Source: Bacteroidales bacterium (lineage in GTDB: Bacteria > Bacteroidota > Bacteroidia > Bacteroidales > JAOZTL01). Taken from it: a DNA stretch of 9,143 bases. The DNA lies in contig JAOZTL010000098.1 of NCBI GenBank assembly GCA_029942205.1, forward strand, positions 1-9,143, in the 5' to 3' direction. Each line of letters starts with the position of its first letter. Position 1 is the stretch's first letter. Both the position numbers and the translations under genes were made by a program. Of the stretch, positions 1 through 6,636 are shown in pieces. The notes under the pieces were generated by a model, which worked only from the letters and a program-made list of their open reading frames with translations, was not told the origin of the DNA and did no database searches.

Positions 1-307
1 AAAACGGAAAAAGATAACGGATTTATCGGATGTTTTGGTGTTGAATTGGTATTATTACACTGTTTGATATAATTATCTCAAAATAAAAATCAAAACGGAC
101 GACGTCTGAAGCTGTAATCTTTGTTTTATCGTTCTTGTTTTTGCCTTAAAATCTAATGCCTAAAGTTTTGATGAGATGTTTATAAAACAATTATCAATCC
201 GTTCAAAAAGAAACAGAACGAAATAATTTATGCATTTTAAAAAAGAATAATTAATCGCACCACACAAAGGAGTGCTTAAATTTCAACAACTTACATGATT
301 TAAACAC
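1..307. other. Non-coding leader region upstream of namZ
   Basis: No gene is recognisable here. On the plus strand the first 72 bases are open in frame 1 (ending TAA at 70-72, last residues VLLHCLI) and the first roughly 65 bases are open in frame 2, so the end of an upstream gene could lie here, but neither tail resembles a family I know. The rest is AT-rich and full of stops. An imperfect inverted repeat is visible: about 129-143 against 204-221, with arms around TCGTTCT/AGAACGA and about 60 bases between them. An AAAGGAG run at 267-273 sits about 35 bases before the namZ start, too far to be its ribosome binding site. I found no perfect TAnnTTTG box for namZ. Confidence 0.5.
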
Positions 308-1513
308 ATGAAACATCCATTATTTTTATTGATCTTATTTTTAGTTGTAGGGTGGAGTAGCTGCATGCAGAACACCGATTCAAAAGCAGAAACAGCCTTG
401 CCCCTCGTCGATAGTACTCCACCTAAAAACATACTTACAGGAGCAAATCAATTAGCACTTTATTTGCCACTACTGGAAGGAAAACGAGTAGCTATGGTGG
501 TCAATCAATCGGCTTTGGTGGATAGCACACACTTGGTCGATTTGCTTCTGGAGAAGCATGTGCTTGTTGTCAAAATTTTTGCTCCAGAGCATGGCTTTCG
601 GGGTAATGTAGACAGAGGCAAGCATATTGACAATACGATAGATGAAGCAACAGGCTTGCCTATCGTGTCGATGTTTGGCAAAAATAAACGCCCTTCGCTA
701 GCTCAATTAGCAGATGTGGATGTCGTTATTTTTGATATTCAAGACGTAGGGGTTCGTTTTTTTACTTACATTAGCTCGATGCATGAGGTGATGAATGCAT
801 GTGCAGAAAGTCATACGCCATTATTGATATTGGATCGCCCTAATCCATTGGGCGACTACGTGGATGGTCCTGTTCGGCAAAAAGGCTACCAGTCGTTTGT
901 GGGCATGCACCCTATCCCTATCGTGCATGGACTGACCGTGGGCGAGCTGGCAATGATTATTAATGGCGAAAAATGGCTCGATGATGATCGTAGCTGCGAA
1001 CTGACCGTTATTCCAATGAAAAATTATACACACAATACACCTTATTCTTTGCCCATAAAGCCATCGCCTAATTTACCCAACGATTTATCGATTCGCTTGT
1101 ACCCATCGCTTTGTTTTTTTGAAGCTACACGAGTAAGTATTGGGCGTGGAACACAGTTTCCGTTTCAAGTAGTGGGCTTTCCTGATTATTCGGATACGTC
1201 GTTTAGTTTCACTCCGCAAGACATTACAGGCATGCAGATCAATCCATTGCACGAAAATAAAACTTGTTATGGTATCGATTTACGAAACGAAGAGTTATCG
1301 CATCATTTTTCGTTAAAGTACATCATTAAATTTTATGAGCAGTATGGCGATGGTTTCTTTAGTCGCCCGAAGTGGTTTAATTTGTTGGCAGGCAATAAAC
1401 AGCTTCTCGAACAAATAAAATCGGGTATGAGTGAAGCAGCTATTCGAGAGACTTGGCAGGCTGAACTTACTGACTATAAACAAATGCGGAAGAAATATTT
1501 GTTGTATGAATAA
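308..1513 (+). CDS. namZ: Exo-beta-N-acetylmuramidase NamZ-like lipoprotein (DUF1343 family)
   Basis: This family removes N-acetylmuramic acid from the non-reducing end of peptidoglycan fragments. The 401-residue product begins with a short hydrophobic signal (residues 4-15) and a lipobox WSSC with Cys19 as the probable lipidated residue, so it should be anchored in the periplasm or outer membrane. Family motifs run in order: FAPEHGFRG (91-99, whose Glu94 is a candidate active-site residue), a FDIQDVGVRFFTY block (142-154), LDRPNPLG (175-182), HGLTVGELA (207-215), PSPNLPN (252-258), and a FFEATRVSIGRGT block (270-282). The length is normal and the protein looks complete. The ATG at 308 is preferred because it starts the signal peptide; the ATG at 295 runs into a stop two codons later. 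No other MurNAc-recycling gene (murQ, amgK, murU, a transporter) is in the window. An exported M1 peptidase follows 61 bases downstream and may be co-transcribed. The family call is firm; activity on a particular substrate is inferred. Confidence 0.9.
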   Translation: MKHPLFLLILFLVVGWSSCMQNTDSKAETALPLVDSTPPKNILTGANQLALYLPLLEGKRVAMVVNQSALVDSTHLVDLLLEKHVLVVKIFAPEHGFRGNVDRGKHIDNTIDEATGLPIVSMFGKNKRPSLAQLADVDVVIFDIQDVGVRFFTYISSMHEVMNACAESHTPLLILDRPNPLGDYVDGPVRQKGYQSFVGMHPIPIVHGLTVGELAMIINGEKWLDDDRSCELTVIPMKNYTHNTPYSLPIKPSPNLPNDLSIRLYPSLCFFEATRVSIGRGTQFPFQVVGFPDYSDTSFSFTPQDITGMQINPLHENKTCYGIDLRNEELSHHFSLKYIIKFYEQYGDGFFSRPKWFNLLAGNKQLLEQIKSGMSEAAIRETWQAELTDYKQMRKKYLLYE

Positions 1514-1529
1514 GGTCTTCGATCTATTT
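1509..1529 (+). repeat. 21-base near-repeat, copy 1 (spans the namZ stop codon)
   Basis: This stretch matches 3888-3908 at 19 of 21 positions in the same orientation; the shared core is CTTCGATCT. It includes the TAA stop of namZ. A 5-bp stem with a TTC loop (1513-1517 with 1521-1525) can be drawn, but the equivalent stem in copy 2 is broken by a mismatch, so conservation does not support an RNA hairpin. The function is unknown. Confidence 0.5.
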
Positions 1530-1574
1530 CAGATTAAAATAAAATTTCAACAACATTCAACAAAAATTAAACAA

Positions 1575-3863
1575 ATGAAACACAATTACACCAAAAGTTT
1601 TTTTATTCTGTTTACGTTATTGATCGGCAATCAAATGTACGGTCAAGAAACGAATATGAATAAAAGTAAGTTCAAGCAATTACACGAGGAATTGCCTACA
1701 CCCAATGTTTATCGGACAGCATCAGGCGCACCAGGACATGCGTATTGGCAACAGCAAGCAGACTACGTGATGCAGATTACGCTAAACGATGACAAGCAAC
1801 AGATTCATGGCGAAGAAACGATTACGTATACCAATAATTCGCCCGATGCGCTTTCTTACGTATGGATCCAGCTCGATCAAAATATGCGAGCACAAAATAG
1901 CTATCGGTCGCAGATACAGAAAAGCAAAATAACGGAGCGTACCTCGGTGGCTCGTTTGCGTTATTTGACAAATGATTTTGATGGTGGCTTTAAAATAGAA
2001 TATGTCAAAAATGCTGAAAACAACGATTTGCATCATGTCATTAATCATACGATGATGCGTGTGGATTTACCAAAAATATTAGCACATGGCGAGAAAATCG
2101 ATTTGAAAATAAAATGGTGGTACAACATAAACGAACGTGCCAAATTGGGTGGACGCTCAGGCATGGAGTATTTTGAGGAGGATAAAAATTATTTGTACAC
2201 CATTGCACAATTTTATCCTCGCATGGCAGTGTACGACGATGTGGAAGGCTGGCAGAACAAGCAATTCTTGGGACGTGGTGAATTTGCTGTTCCTTTTGGT
2301 GATTATGATGTAAGTATTACCGTACCATCGGATCATGTGGTGGCAAGTACAGGCTTATTGCATAACGAAAAAGAAGTGCTTAGTTCCGAGCAGCTCCAAC
2401 GCCTCGATAAAGCAAAAACAGCGAAAAAGCCTATAATGATTGTTACCGAAAAAGAAGCTCGCTCCACAGAATCAAAACATGCTAAAGATACCAAAACATG
2501 GACTTTCAAGGCTAAAAATGTGCGAGACTTTGGTTTTGCTTCGTCAAGAAAATTTATTTGGGATGCCATAGGTGTTGCTTTTGGCGATCGCACGGTGATG
2601 GCCATGTCTTTTTATCCAAAAGAAGGAAACCCATTATGGGAAAAATATTCGACCAAAGCCGTTGCGCACACCATCCGCACGTACTCTAAGTACACCTTTG
2701 ATTATCCATATCCAGTAGCACAATCGATACATTCTAATAGAATAGGCATGGAATATCCGATGATTTGTTTTAACGGTGGTCGCCCCGAAAAGGACGGAAC
2801 ATATTCGGAGCGTACCAAGTATGGTATGATTGGCGTAATTATTCATGAAGTGGGGCACAATTTTTTTCCAATGATCGTCAATTCAGACGAACGTCAATGG
2901 ACTTGGATGGACGAAGGCTTAAACACTTTTCTGCAATACTTGACCGAGCAAGAATGGGAGCATGACTACCCATCACGCAATGGTCCTGCTTATACAATTG
3001 TAGACTACATGAAAGGAGATAAACAGTACATTGCACCAATTATGACCAACTCCGAATCGGTATTTTCGCTACACAGCAATGCTTATGGAAAAACGGCTGC
3101 TTCTCTCAATATTTTGCGTGAAACCATTATGGGGCGTGAATTGTTTGATTTTGCATTCAAGCAATATTCTCAACGCTGGAAATTTAAGCATCCTACACCT
3201 GCCGACTTTTTCCGTACCATGGAAGATGCATCGGCGGTGGATTTGGATTGGTTCTTTCGGGGCTGGTATTACACCAATGATCATGTGGATATTGCCATCA
3301 CCAACGTAGCGAGCTACGAGCTAGGAAGCGGTAATCCCGACACAGAGAATGCCTATGACAAGAAAAAAGCCGAGGCGGAAGCGCAATACATCACCGATAT
3401 TCGGAATAAAGACATGCATCGCCAATCGGATGACGACAAAGCATTGTTGGATTTTTATAATAGCTACGACCCATACAAAACGACTGATGCACAGCGCAAA
3501 AAATATAAAAACACAAAATTTGATGACGAGGAAAAAGCTTATTTAAACAAAAACTATTTTTATACGCAGATTGATTTTAAAAACATCGGCGGCTTGGTAA
3601 TGCCCATTATTCTCGAATTTACTTATACGGATGGAAGCAAGGAGGTCAAACGGATACCTGCTGAGTTTTGGCTTAAGAGTTTAGGTGAAGCTAGCAAAGT
3701 ATTTGTAACCCAAAAAGCAATAGCTTCGGTGGTGCTCGATCCATTTTTGGAAACAGCCGATACCGATACCAATAATAACTATTGGCCACCACGCATACAG
3801 CAATCACGGTTTCAATTGTACAAACAAAATTATAGACCACAACGCAATCCTATGCAGAACTAA
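1575..3863 (+). CDS. Exported M1-family zinc metallopeptidase
   Basis: A zinc-dependent peptidase of the aminopeptidase N/LTA4 hydrolase superfamily, predicted to be exported. Using the ATG at 1575 gives 762 residues beginning with a Sec signal peptide (hydrophobic 8-18, probable cleavage after Gly23 in MYG-QE). The frame stays open upstream to an ATG at 1431, but that start would overlap namZ and put 48 non-signal residues in front of the signal peptide, so I reject it. The zinc site is textbook: HEVGH at 424-428 and Glu447 after an 18-residue spacer. Tyr504 (NAYGKT) fits the catalytic tyrosine. The substrate motif reads GMEY at 391-394 rather than the classical G-x-MEN. The C-terminal part contains a lysine/aspartate-rich insert and ends in a DTDTNNNYWPP block and a basic tail; I see no type IX secretion domain. 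Peptide specificity cannot be read from sequence. It lies 61 bases behind namZ, probably in the same transcript. Confidence 0.9.
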   Translation: MKHNYTKSFFILFTLLIGNQMYGQETNMNKSKFKQLHEELPTPNVYRTASGAPGHAYWQQQADYVMQITLNDDKQQIHGEETITYTNNSPDALSYVWIQLDQNMRAQNSYRSQIQKSKITERTSVARLRYLTNDFDGGFKIEYVKNAENNDLHHVINHTMMRVDLPKILAHGEKIDLKIKWWYNINERAKLGGRSGMEYFEEDKNYLYTIAQFYPRMAVYDDVEGWQNKQFLGRGEFAVPFGDYDVSITVPSDHVVASTGLLHNEKEVLSSEQLQRLDKAKTAKKPIMIVTEKEARSTESKHAKDTKTWTFKAKNVRDFGFASSRKFIWDAIGVAFGDRTVMAMSFYPKEGNPLWEKYSTKAVAHTIRTYSKYTFDYPYPVAQSIHSNRIGMEYPMICFNGGRPEKDGTYSERTKYGMIGVIIHEVGHNFFPMIVNSDERQWTWMDEGLNTFLQYLTEQEWEHDYPSRNGPAYTIVDYMKGDKQYIAPIMTNSESVFSLHSNAYGKTAASLNILRETIMGRELFDFAFKQYSQRWKFKHPTPADFFRTMEDASAVDLDWFFRGWYYTNDHVDIAITNVASYELGSGNPDTENAYDKKKAEAEAQYITDIRNKDMHRQSDDDKALLDFYNSYDPYKTTDAQRKKYKNTKFDDEEKAYLNKNYFYTQIDFKNIGGLVMPIILEFTYTDGSKEVKRIPAEFWLKSLGEASKVFVTQKAIASVVLDPFLETADTDTNNNYWPPRIQQSRFQLYKQNYRPQRNPMQN

Positions 3864-3887
3864 GGTTTGTATCAATTTGTCTGATAA

Positions 3888-3908
3888 AATAAGGGCTTCG
3901 ATCTTTTT
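3888..3908 (+). repeat. 21-base near-repeat, copy 2 (behind the M1 peptidase gene)
   Basis: Matches 1509-1529 with two substitutions. It lies 24 bases after the stop codon of the peptidase gene and ends in five T residues. Both copies follow genes for exported enzymes. A role in transcript ending is possible but unproven, and chance similarity cannot be excluded without a genome-wide count. Confidence 0.5.
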
Positions 3909-3917
3909 AATGTTGCT

Positions 3918-3961
3918 TACTCTCTGGTTTAATGACTTATCAAGAAATTATTATGAGAGTA
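3918..3961. repeat. Inverted repeat TACTCTC / GAGAGTA
   Basis: Perfect 7-base arms at 3918-3924 and 3955-3961 separated by 30 bases. The loop is long and no T-run follows, so it is a poor intrinsic terminator. It may be incidental in AT-rich DNA. Confidence 0.3.
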
Positions 3962-3990
3962 TTTCAGTGTAAAACTAATTGTATATTTAC

Positions 3991-4021
3991 AAACCGATAT
4001 CTTGCTGAATCGTATAGGTTT
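3991..4021. repeat. Inverted repeat AAACCGATA / TATAGGTTT
   Basis: Nine-base arms (3991-3999 and 4013-4021) with one mismatch (3996 against 4016) and a 13-base loop. It could fold as an RNA hairpin in a peptidase transcript that reads through, or serve as a protein-binding site. It has no T-tract, so it is not called a terminator. Confidence 0.35.
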
Positions 4022-4090
4022 ACATAATTGAGTAAACAACATCAAAAAAGATCGATGACCTTTATTACTAAACACGCAAATTATTCGAAT

Positions 4091-4105
4091 GAAAATGCCA
4101 TTTTC
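4091..4105. promoter_or_regulatory. 15-base perfect palindrome, candidate operator
   Basis: GAAAATGCCATTTTC has 7-base arms around a single central C. Its centre (4098) lies 33 bases upstream of the first base of the -7 box at 4131, which puts it near -45 relative to the predicted start of transcription. That is where an activator or a sigma-adjacent regulator commonly binds. The one-base spacer favours a DNA-binding site over an RNA hairpin, although a 6-bp stem with a GCC loop is possible. No cognate regulator is identified. Confidence 0.4.
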
Positions 4106-4130
4106 TTTTTCTGAATTGAAATGTTTCATG

Positions 4131-4138
4131 TACTTTTG
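4131..4138 (+). promoter_or_regulatory. Bacteroidota-type -7 promoter box (TACTTTTG)
   Basis: Perfect match to the TAnnTTTG element recognised by the primary sigma factor of Bacteroidota. It lies 34 bases before the glycosyltransferase ATG, leaving a 5' untranslated stretch of roughly 25-30 bases. The -33 partner is weak: the nearest TTG (4116-4118) is only 12 bases away instead of about 17-23, so the promoter may depend on an activator. It should drive the glycosyltransferase, sigma factor and rsmG genes together. Confidence 0.6.
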
Positions 4139-4172
4139 CAAAATATAGCGAGTCTGTACGCTTAAAATATTT

Positions 4173-5375
4173 ATGTCAAAAAAACATTTCGTTCTTCGTA
4201 GCGAATCAACCATATCTAACGTGAAAGAATTATTTTATTCCTTATCCATACCAGAAGCTGAATTTGTATATTTCCTACTATTATTAGTAGGTGCATCGGC
4301 TTTTATTATCCAATTATTTTATTATCTATTTTTCTATATTCGCTTATTATTTTATAAAAACAATCTACATACAACCGATAGTAGTGAGCCTGTAAGCGTG
4401 GTGATTAGTGCTCGTAATGAATCGAAACACTTAACCGAAAATTTATCGAGTATACTCGAACAATCGAAAAAAAACTACCAAGTAGTGGTCGTAAATGATG
4501 CCTCCACAGATTTTACAGGCGAGGTGTTAGCCAAATATGCTCGCCAACACGAACATCTTTATGTTACTCATATTCCTCATGATGCTCGCTTTTCGCATGG
4601 TAAAAAACTAGGTGTTACGGTTGGCATCAAAGCTGCTTCCAATGACTTGCTTCTACTTACCGATGCCGACTGCCAAGCCAACAAAGATTGGGCACTGAGC
4701 ATGCAATCCAAATTTGACGACAATATCCAACTCGTACTCGGCTATGGAGCATACAAACGTGTGCCTGGCTTACTAAACTACTTCATTCGATTCGATACAT
4801 TCTTTATCGGACTCCAATACCTTAGTTTTGCATTAGCCAAAACGCCGTACATGGGCGTAGGACGCAACTTAGCATACCGTCGAAACTTCTTTTTCGAGAA
4901 AAAAGGCTTTGCAGGGTTTTCACAACTCTTATCAGGCGACGACGATTTGTTTGTTAATAAACATGCAACAAGAAAGAATACCGCAATCGAGATTAGCCCC
5001 GAAAGTATCACCTACTCCGAACCGAAACATAAATTCTCTGACTGGATTCACCAAAAACGACGACACTCAACAACCTTCAAACACTATAAAACCAAACATA
5101 AACTCCTCCTTGGTGGCGAAATGGCTTCTCGTATTGTGTTTTATGCTATAATACTTGCTATAATAAATATTTCGCAACATCTTTGGATGTATGCTGCTGG
5201 CATGTTAGGTTTTCGTTTTCTTATGCAGGCTATTATTTTAGGAAAATCAAGCAGACGACTAAATGAAAAAGGTTTGCTTTTTGCTTGGATTTTCTTGGAT
5301 ATTCTAATTCCATTGATTAACTTTATCATTTTATTTTTGAATATCTTTGCAGGAAAGAAAAAAACATGGAATTAG
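4173..5375 (+). CDS. Membrane-bound family 2 glycosyltransferase
   Basis: A GT-A fold inverting glycosyltransferase that transfers a sugar from a nucleotide-activated donor, presumably to an envelope lipid or polysaccharide; donor and acceptor are unknown. The 400-residue protein has an N-terminal membrane segment (about 30-60), a cytoplasmic catalytic domain (about 74-300) and further membrane segments near 318-355 and 367-392. Catalytic landmarks are SVVISARNES (75-84), VVVVNDAST (104-112), the metal-binding TDADC (163-167, Asp164/Asp166), YMGVGRNLAYRR (226-237), a GDDD acid motif (255-258) and QKRRH (294-298), which corresponds to the Q/RxxRW motif with His in place of Trp. The start at 4173 fits the promoter box upstream. 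The next gene begins inside its last codons (10-base overlap), indicating translational coupling. Runs of seven A (4178-4184) and eight A (4467-4474) lie in the coding sequence. Confidence 0.88.
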   Translation: MSKKHFVLRSESTISNVKELFYSLSIPEAEFVYFLLLLVGASAFIIQLFYYLFFYIRLLFYKNNLHTTDSSEPVSVVISARNESKHLTENLSSILEQSKKNYQVVVVNDASTDFTGEVLAKYARQHEHLYVTHIPHDARFSHGKKLGVTVGIKAASNDLLLLTDADCQANKDWALSMQSKFDDNIQLVLGYGAYKRVPGLLNYFIRFDTFFIGLQYLSFALAKTPYMGVGRNLAYRRNFFFEKKGFAGFSQLLSGDDDLFVNKHATRKNTAIEISPESITYSEPKHKFSDWIHQKRRHSTTFKHYKTKHKLLLGGEMASRIVFYAIILAIINISQHLWMYAAGMLGFRFLMQAIILGKSSRRLNEKGLLFAWIFLDILIPLINFIILFLNIFAGKKKTWN

Positions 5376-5983
5376 GAGAAAATTTTTCGGCTAAAGCCAA
5401 ACAAGATTACCAATTAGTGTTGAAAGCTCAAAAAGGAGATGAAAAGGCATTTGCCGAGCTCTTAGGACGTTATCGAGATTCTTTGTACTTTATGCTTTTA
5501 AAAATGGTTAAAAATAAAGACGATGCTGAAGATTTAACGATCGAAGCTTTCGGTAAAGCATTTAGAAACATAAACAGCTATTCGCCCAGCTACGCATTCA
5601 GCACTTGGCTTTTCAAAATAGCCTCGAATAATGGAATTGACTACCTTCGTAGTAGAAAATCTACCCGAAGACATATTTCTATCGATCAAACCTATGAAGA
5701 AAATGACATAAGCATGAGTGCCTCGCTGGTGTCCAACACGCCAGATCCCGAAGAAAACATGATTTTACGCCAAAAAGAAATTCTATTGCGCACAATTATC
5801 AAAAAATTACATCCCGACTACCGAAAAATTATCATGCTTCGCTATTTTAAAGAATATTCATACAACGAAATTGCTGAAGAACTGGAACTCCCAATAGGCA
5901 CTGTAAAAGCACGCCTGCATCGCTCGCGCGAACTGCTCACCAGCACGCTGAAACATCATAAAATAAACTTCGATAAATTCTAA
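5366..5983 (+). CDS. Sigma-70 family RNA polymerase sigma factor, ECF-like
   Basis: A 205-residue alternative sigma factor with only the two core domains. Region 2 spans about 27-97 and includes the core-binding DAEDLTIEAF (53-62) and the FSTWLFKIASNNGIDYLR segment (78-95). A variable linker (98-130) ends in DPEEN. Region 4 spans about 138-193, with a helix-turn-helix around YSYNEIAEELELPIGTVKAR (164-183) for -35 recognition. The ATG at 5366 overlaps the end of the glycosyltransferase gene by 10 bases, and an AGGAAAG run about 10 bases upstream may assist initiation. No anti-sigma gene (FecR-like or with a zinc-binding or membrane anchor) lies beside it, unlike the FecI/FecR pairs common in this phylum. 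Control is therefore likely at transcription of the operon or by a distant factor. The regulon is unknown. Confidence 0.9.
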   Translation: MELGENFSAKAKQDYQLVLKAQKGDEKAFAELLGRYRDSLYFMLLKMVKNKDDAEDLTIEAFGKAFRNINSYSPSYAFSTWLFKIASNNGIDYLRSRKSTRRHISIDQTYEENDISMSASLVSNTPDPEENMILRQKEILLRTIIKKLHPDYRKIIMLRYFKEYSYNEIAEELELPIGTVKARLHRSRELLTSTLKHHKINFDKF

Positions 5984-5986
5984 TCC

Positions 5987-6610
5987 ATGACAAAAAGCAT
6001 TGCAAGCTATTTCAACGAATTGACCAACGAACAAATCCAACTATTTGACCAACTTCCCGAATTATACGCATTCTGGAATAATCAAATTAATGTCATTTCA
6101 CGCAAAGACATCAATGCTCTCAAAGAAAAACACATTCTCCATTCTTTGTCCATTGCTAAGTTTATTCACTTTTTGCCTGCTACCAAAATTATAGACGTTG
6201 GTACTGGAGGAGGATTTCCTGGCATTCCTTTGGCTATTTTTTTTCCTGAAGTCGAATTTTTATTAATCGACTCGATTGGGAAAAAGATAAAAGTTGTTAA
6301 TGAAGTAATCAAAGCCCTAGGTTTAAAGAATGTTAAAGCAAAGCAGGTACGAAGTAACGAACTGAAACAACAGTTTGATTTTGTGGTGAGTCGAGCCGTT
6401 ACGGCATTCCCGAAATTTGTAGCAGACACGCAGCACTTAATTTCTCCTACCGATCAAAACGCCATACCTAATGGTATTATTTATCTTAAAGGTGGTGATT
6501 TTACAGAAGAAATCAGCTCGTTCCCTCATATCGATCTTATGGATATTCCCGATTTTTTTGATGAAAATTTTTTTGAAACAAAAAAGATTATTTATCTCCC
6601 TATGAATTAA
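5987..6610 (+). CDS. rsmG: 16S rRNA (guanine527-N7)-methyltransferase RsmG
   Basis: Uses S-adenosylmethionine to methylate N7 of G527 (E. coli numbering) in the 530 loop of 16S rRNA; loss in other bacteria gives low-level streptomycin resistance. The 207-residue protein is full length. Visible motifs are NVISRKD (35-41), the HILHSL segment (49-54), SAM-binding motif I DVGTGGGFPGIPLAI (70-84), the DSIGKKIKV acidic-loop segment (95-103), VVSRAV (133-138) and YLKGG (166-170). The start lies 3 bases after the sigma factor stop, so translation is probably coupled. The coding sequence contains an 8-T run (6237-6244) and two 7-T runs (6553-6559, 6568-6574), possible slippage sites. The gene ends 26 bases before the end of a convergent cyclase gene, and no terminator is visible between them. 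Confidence 0.95.
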   Translation: MTKSIASYFNELTNEQIQLFDQLPELYAFWNNQINVISRKDINALKEKHILHSLSIAKFIHFLPATKIIDVGTGGGFPGIPLAIFFPEVEFLLIDSIGKKIKVVNEVIKALGLKNVKAKQVRSNELKQQFDFVVSRAVTAFPKFVADTQHLISPTDQNAIPNGIIYLKGGDFTEEISSFPHIDLMDIPDFFDENFFETKKIIYLPMN

Positions 6611-6636
6611 AAAGAAGTGATTTACATTTGCCGTTT

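Larger units (their letters stand above)
3864..4172. other. Intergenic region with inverted repeats and a promoter
   Basis: This 309-base gap contains no convincing gene; the minus-strand open frame across it has no recognisable family features and overlaps the next gene's start. It holds the second copy of the 21-base near-repeat, two looser inverted repeats (3918-3961 and 3991-4021), a 15-base palindrome (4091-4105) and a -7 promoter box (4131-4138) for the glycosyltransferase operon. The first half should hold the transcription end of the peptidase gene, but no classical GC-rich stem with a T-run is visible. The T5 at 3904-3908 inside the near-repeat is the closest candidate. Confidence 0.6.

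Noticed and set aside
1..72. Open frame at the left edge as the tail of an upstream gene
   Set aside because: Two plus-strand frames are open for similar short lengths and neither tail is recognisable, so no gene is called.
1431..1574. Upstream extension of the M1 peptidase reading frame to an ATG at 1431
   Set aside because: It would overlap namZ by more than 80 bases and place 48 residues ahead of an obvious signal peptide that starts at the ATG at 1575.
3929..4213. Minus-strand 94-codon open frame in the intergenic region
   Set aside because: It crosses the promoter and start of the glycosyltransferase gene, has no recognisable domain, and looks like a chance frame in AT-rich DNA.
4178..4474. 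A7 and A8 runs in the glycosyltransferase gene as phase-variation switches
   Set aside because: Runs of this length are common in AT-rich lysine-coding stretches, and the frame is intact. Nothing else points to phase variation.
6623..6630. TACATTTG, a perfect -7 box match on the plus strand between rsmG and the cyclase gene
   Set aside because: It would only drive antisense RNA into the cyclase 3' end, has no -33 partner, and short AT-rich matches arise by chance. It is worth revisiting only if antisense RNA is detected.
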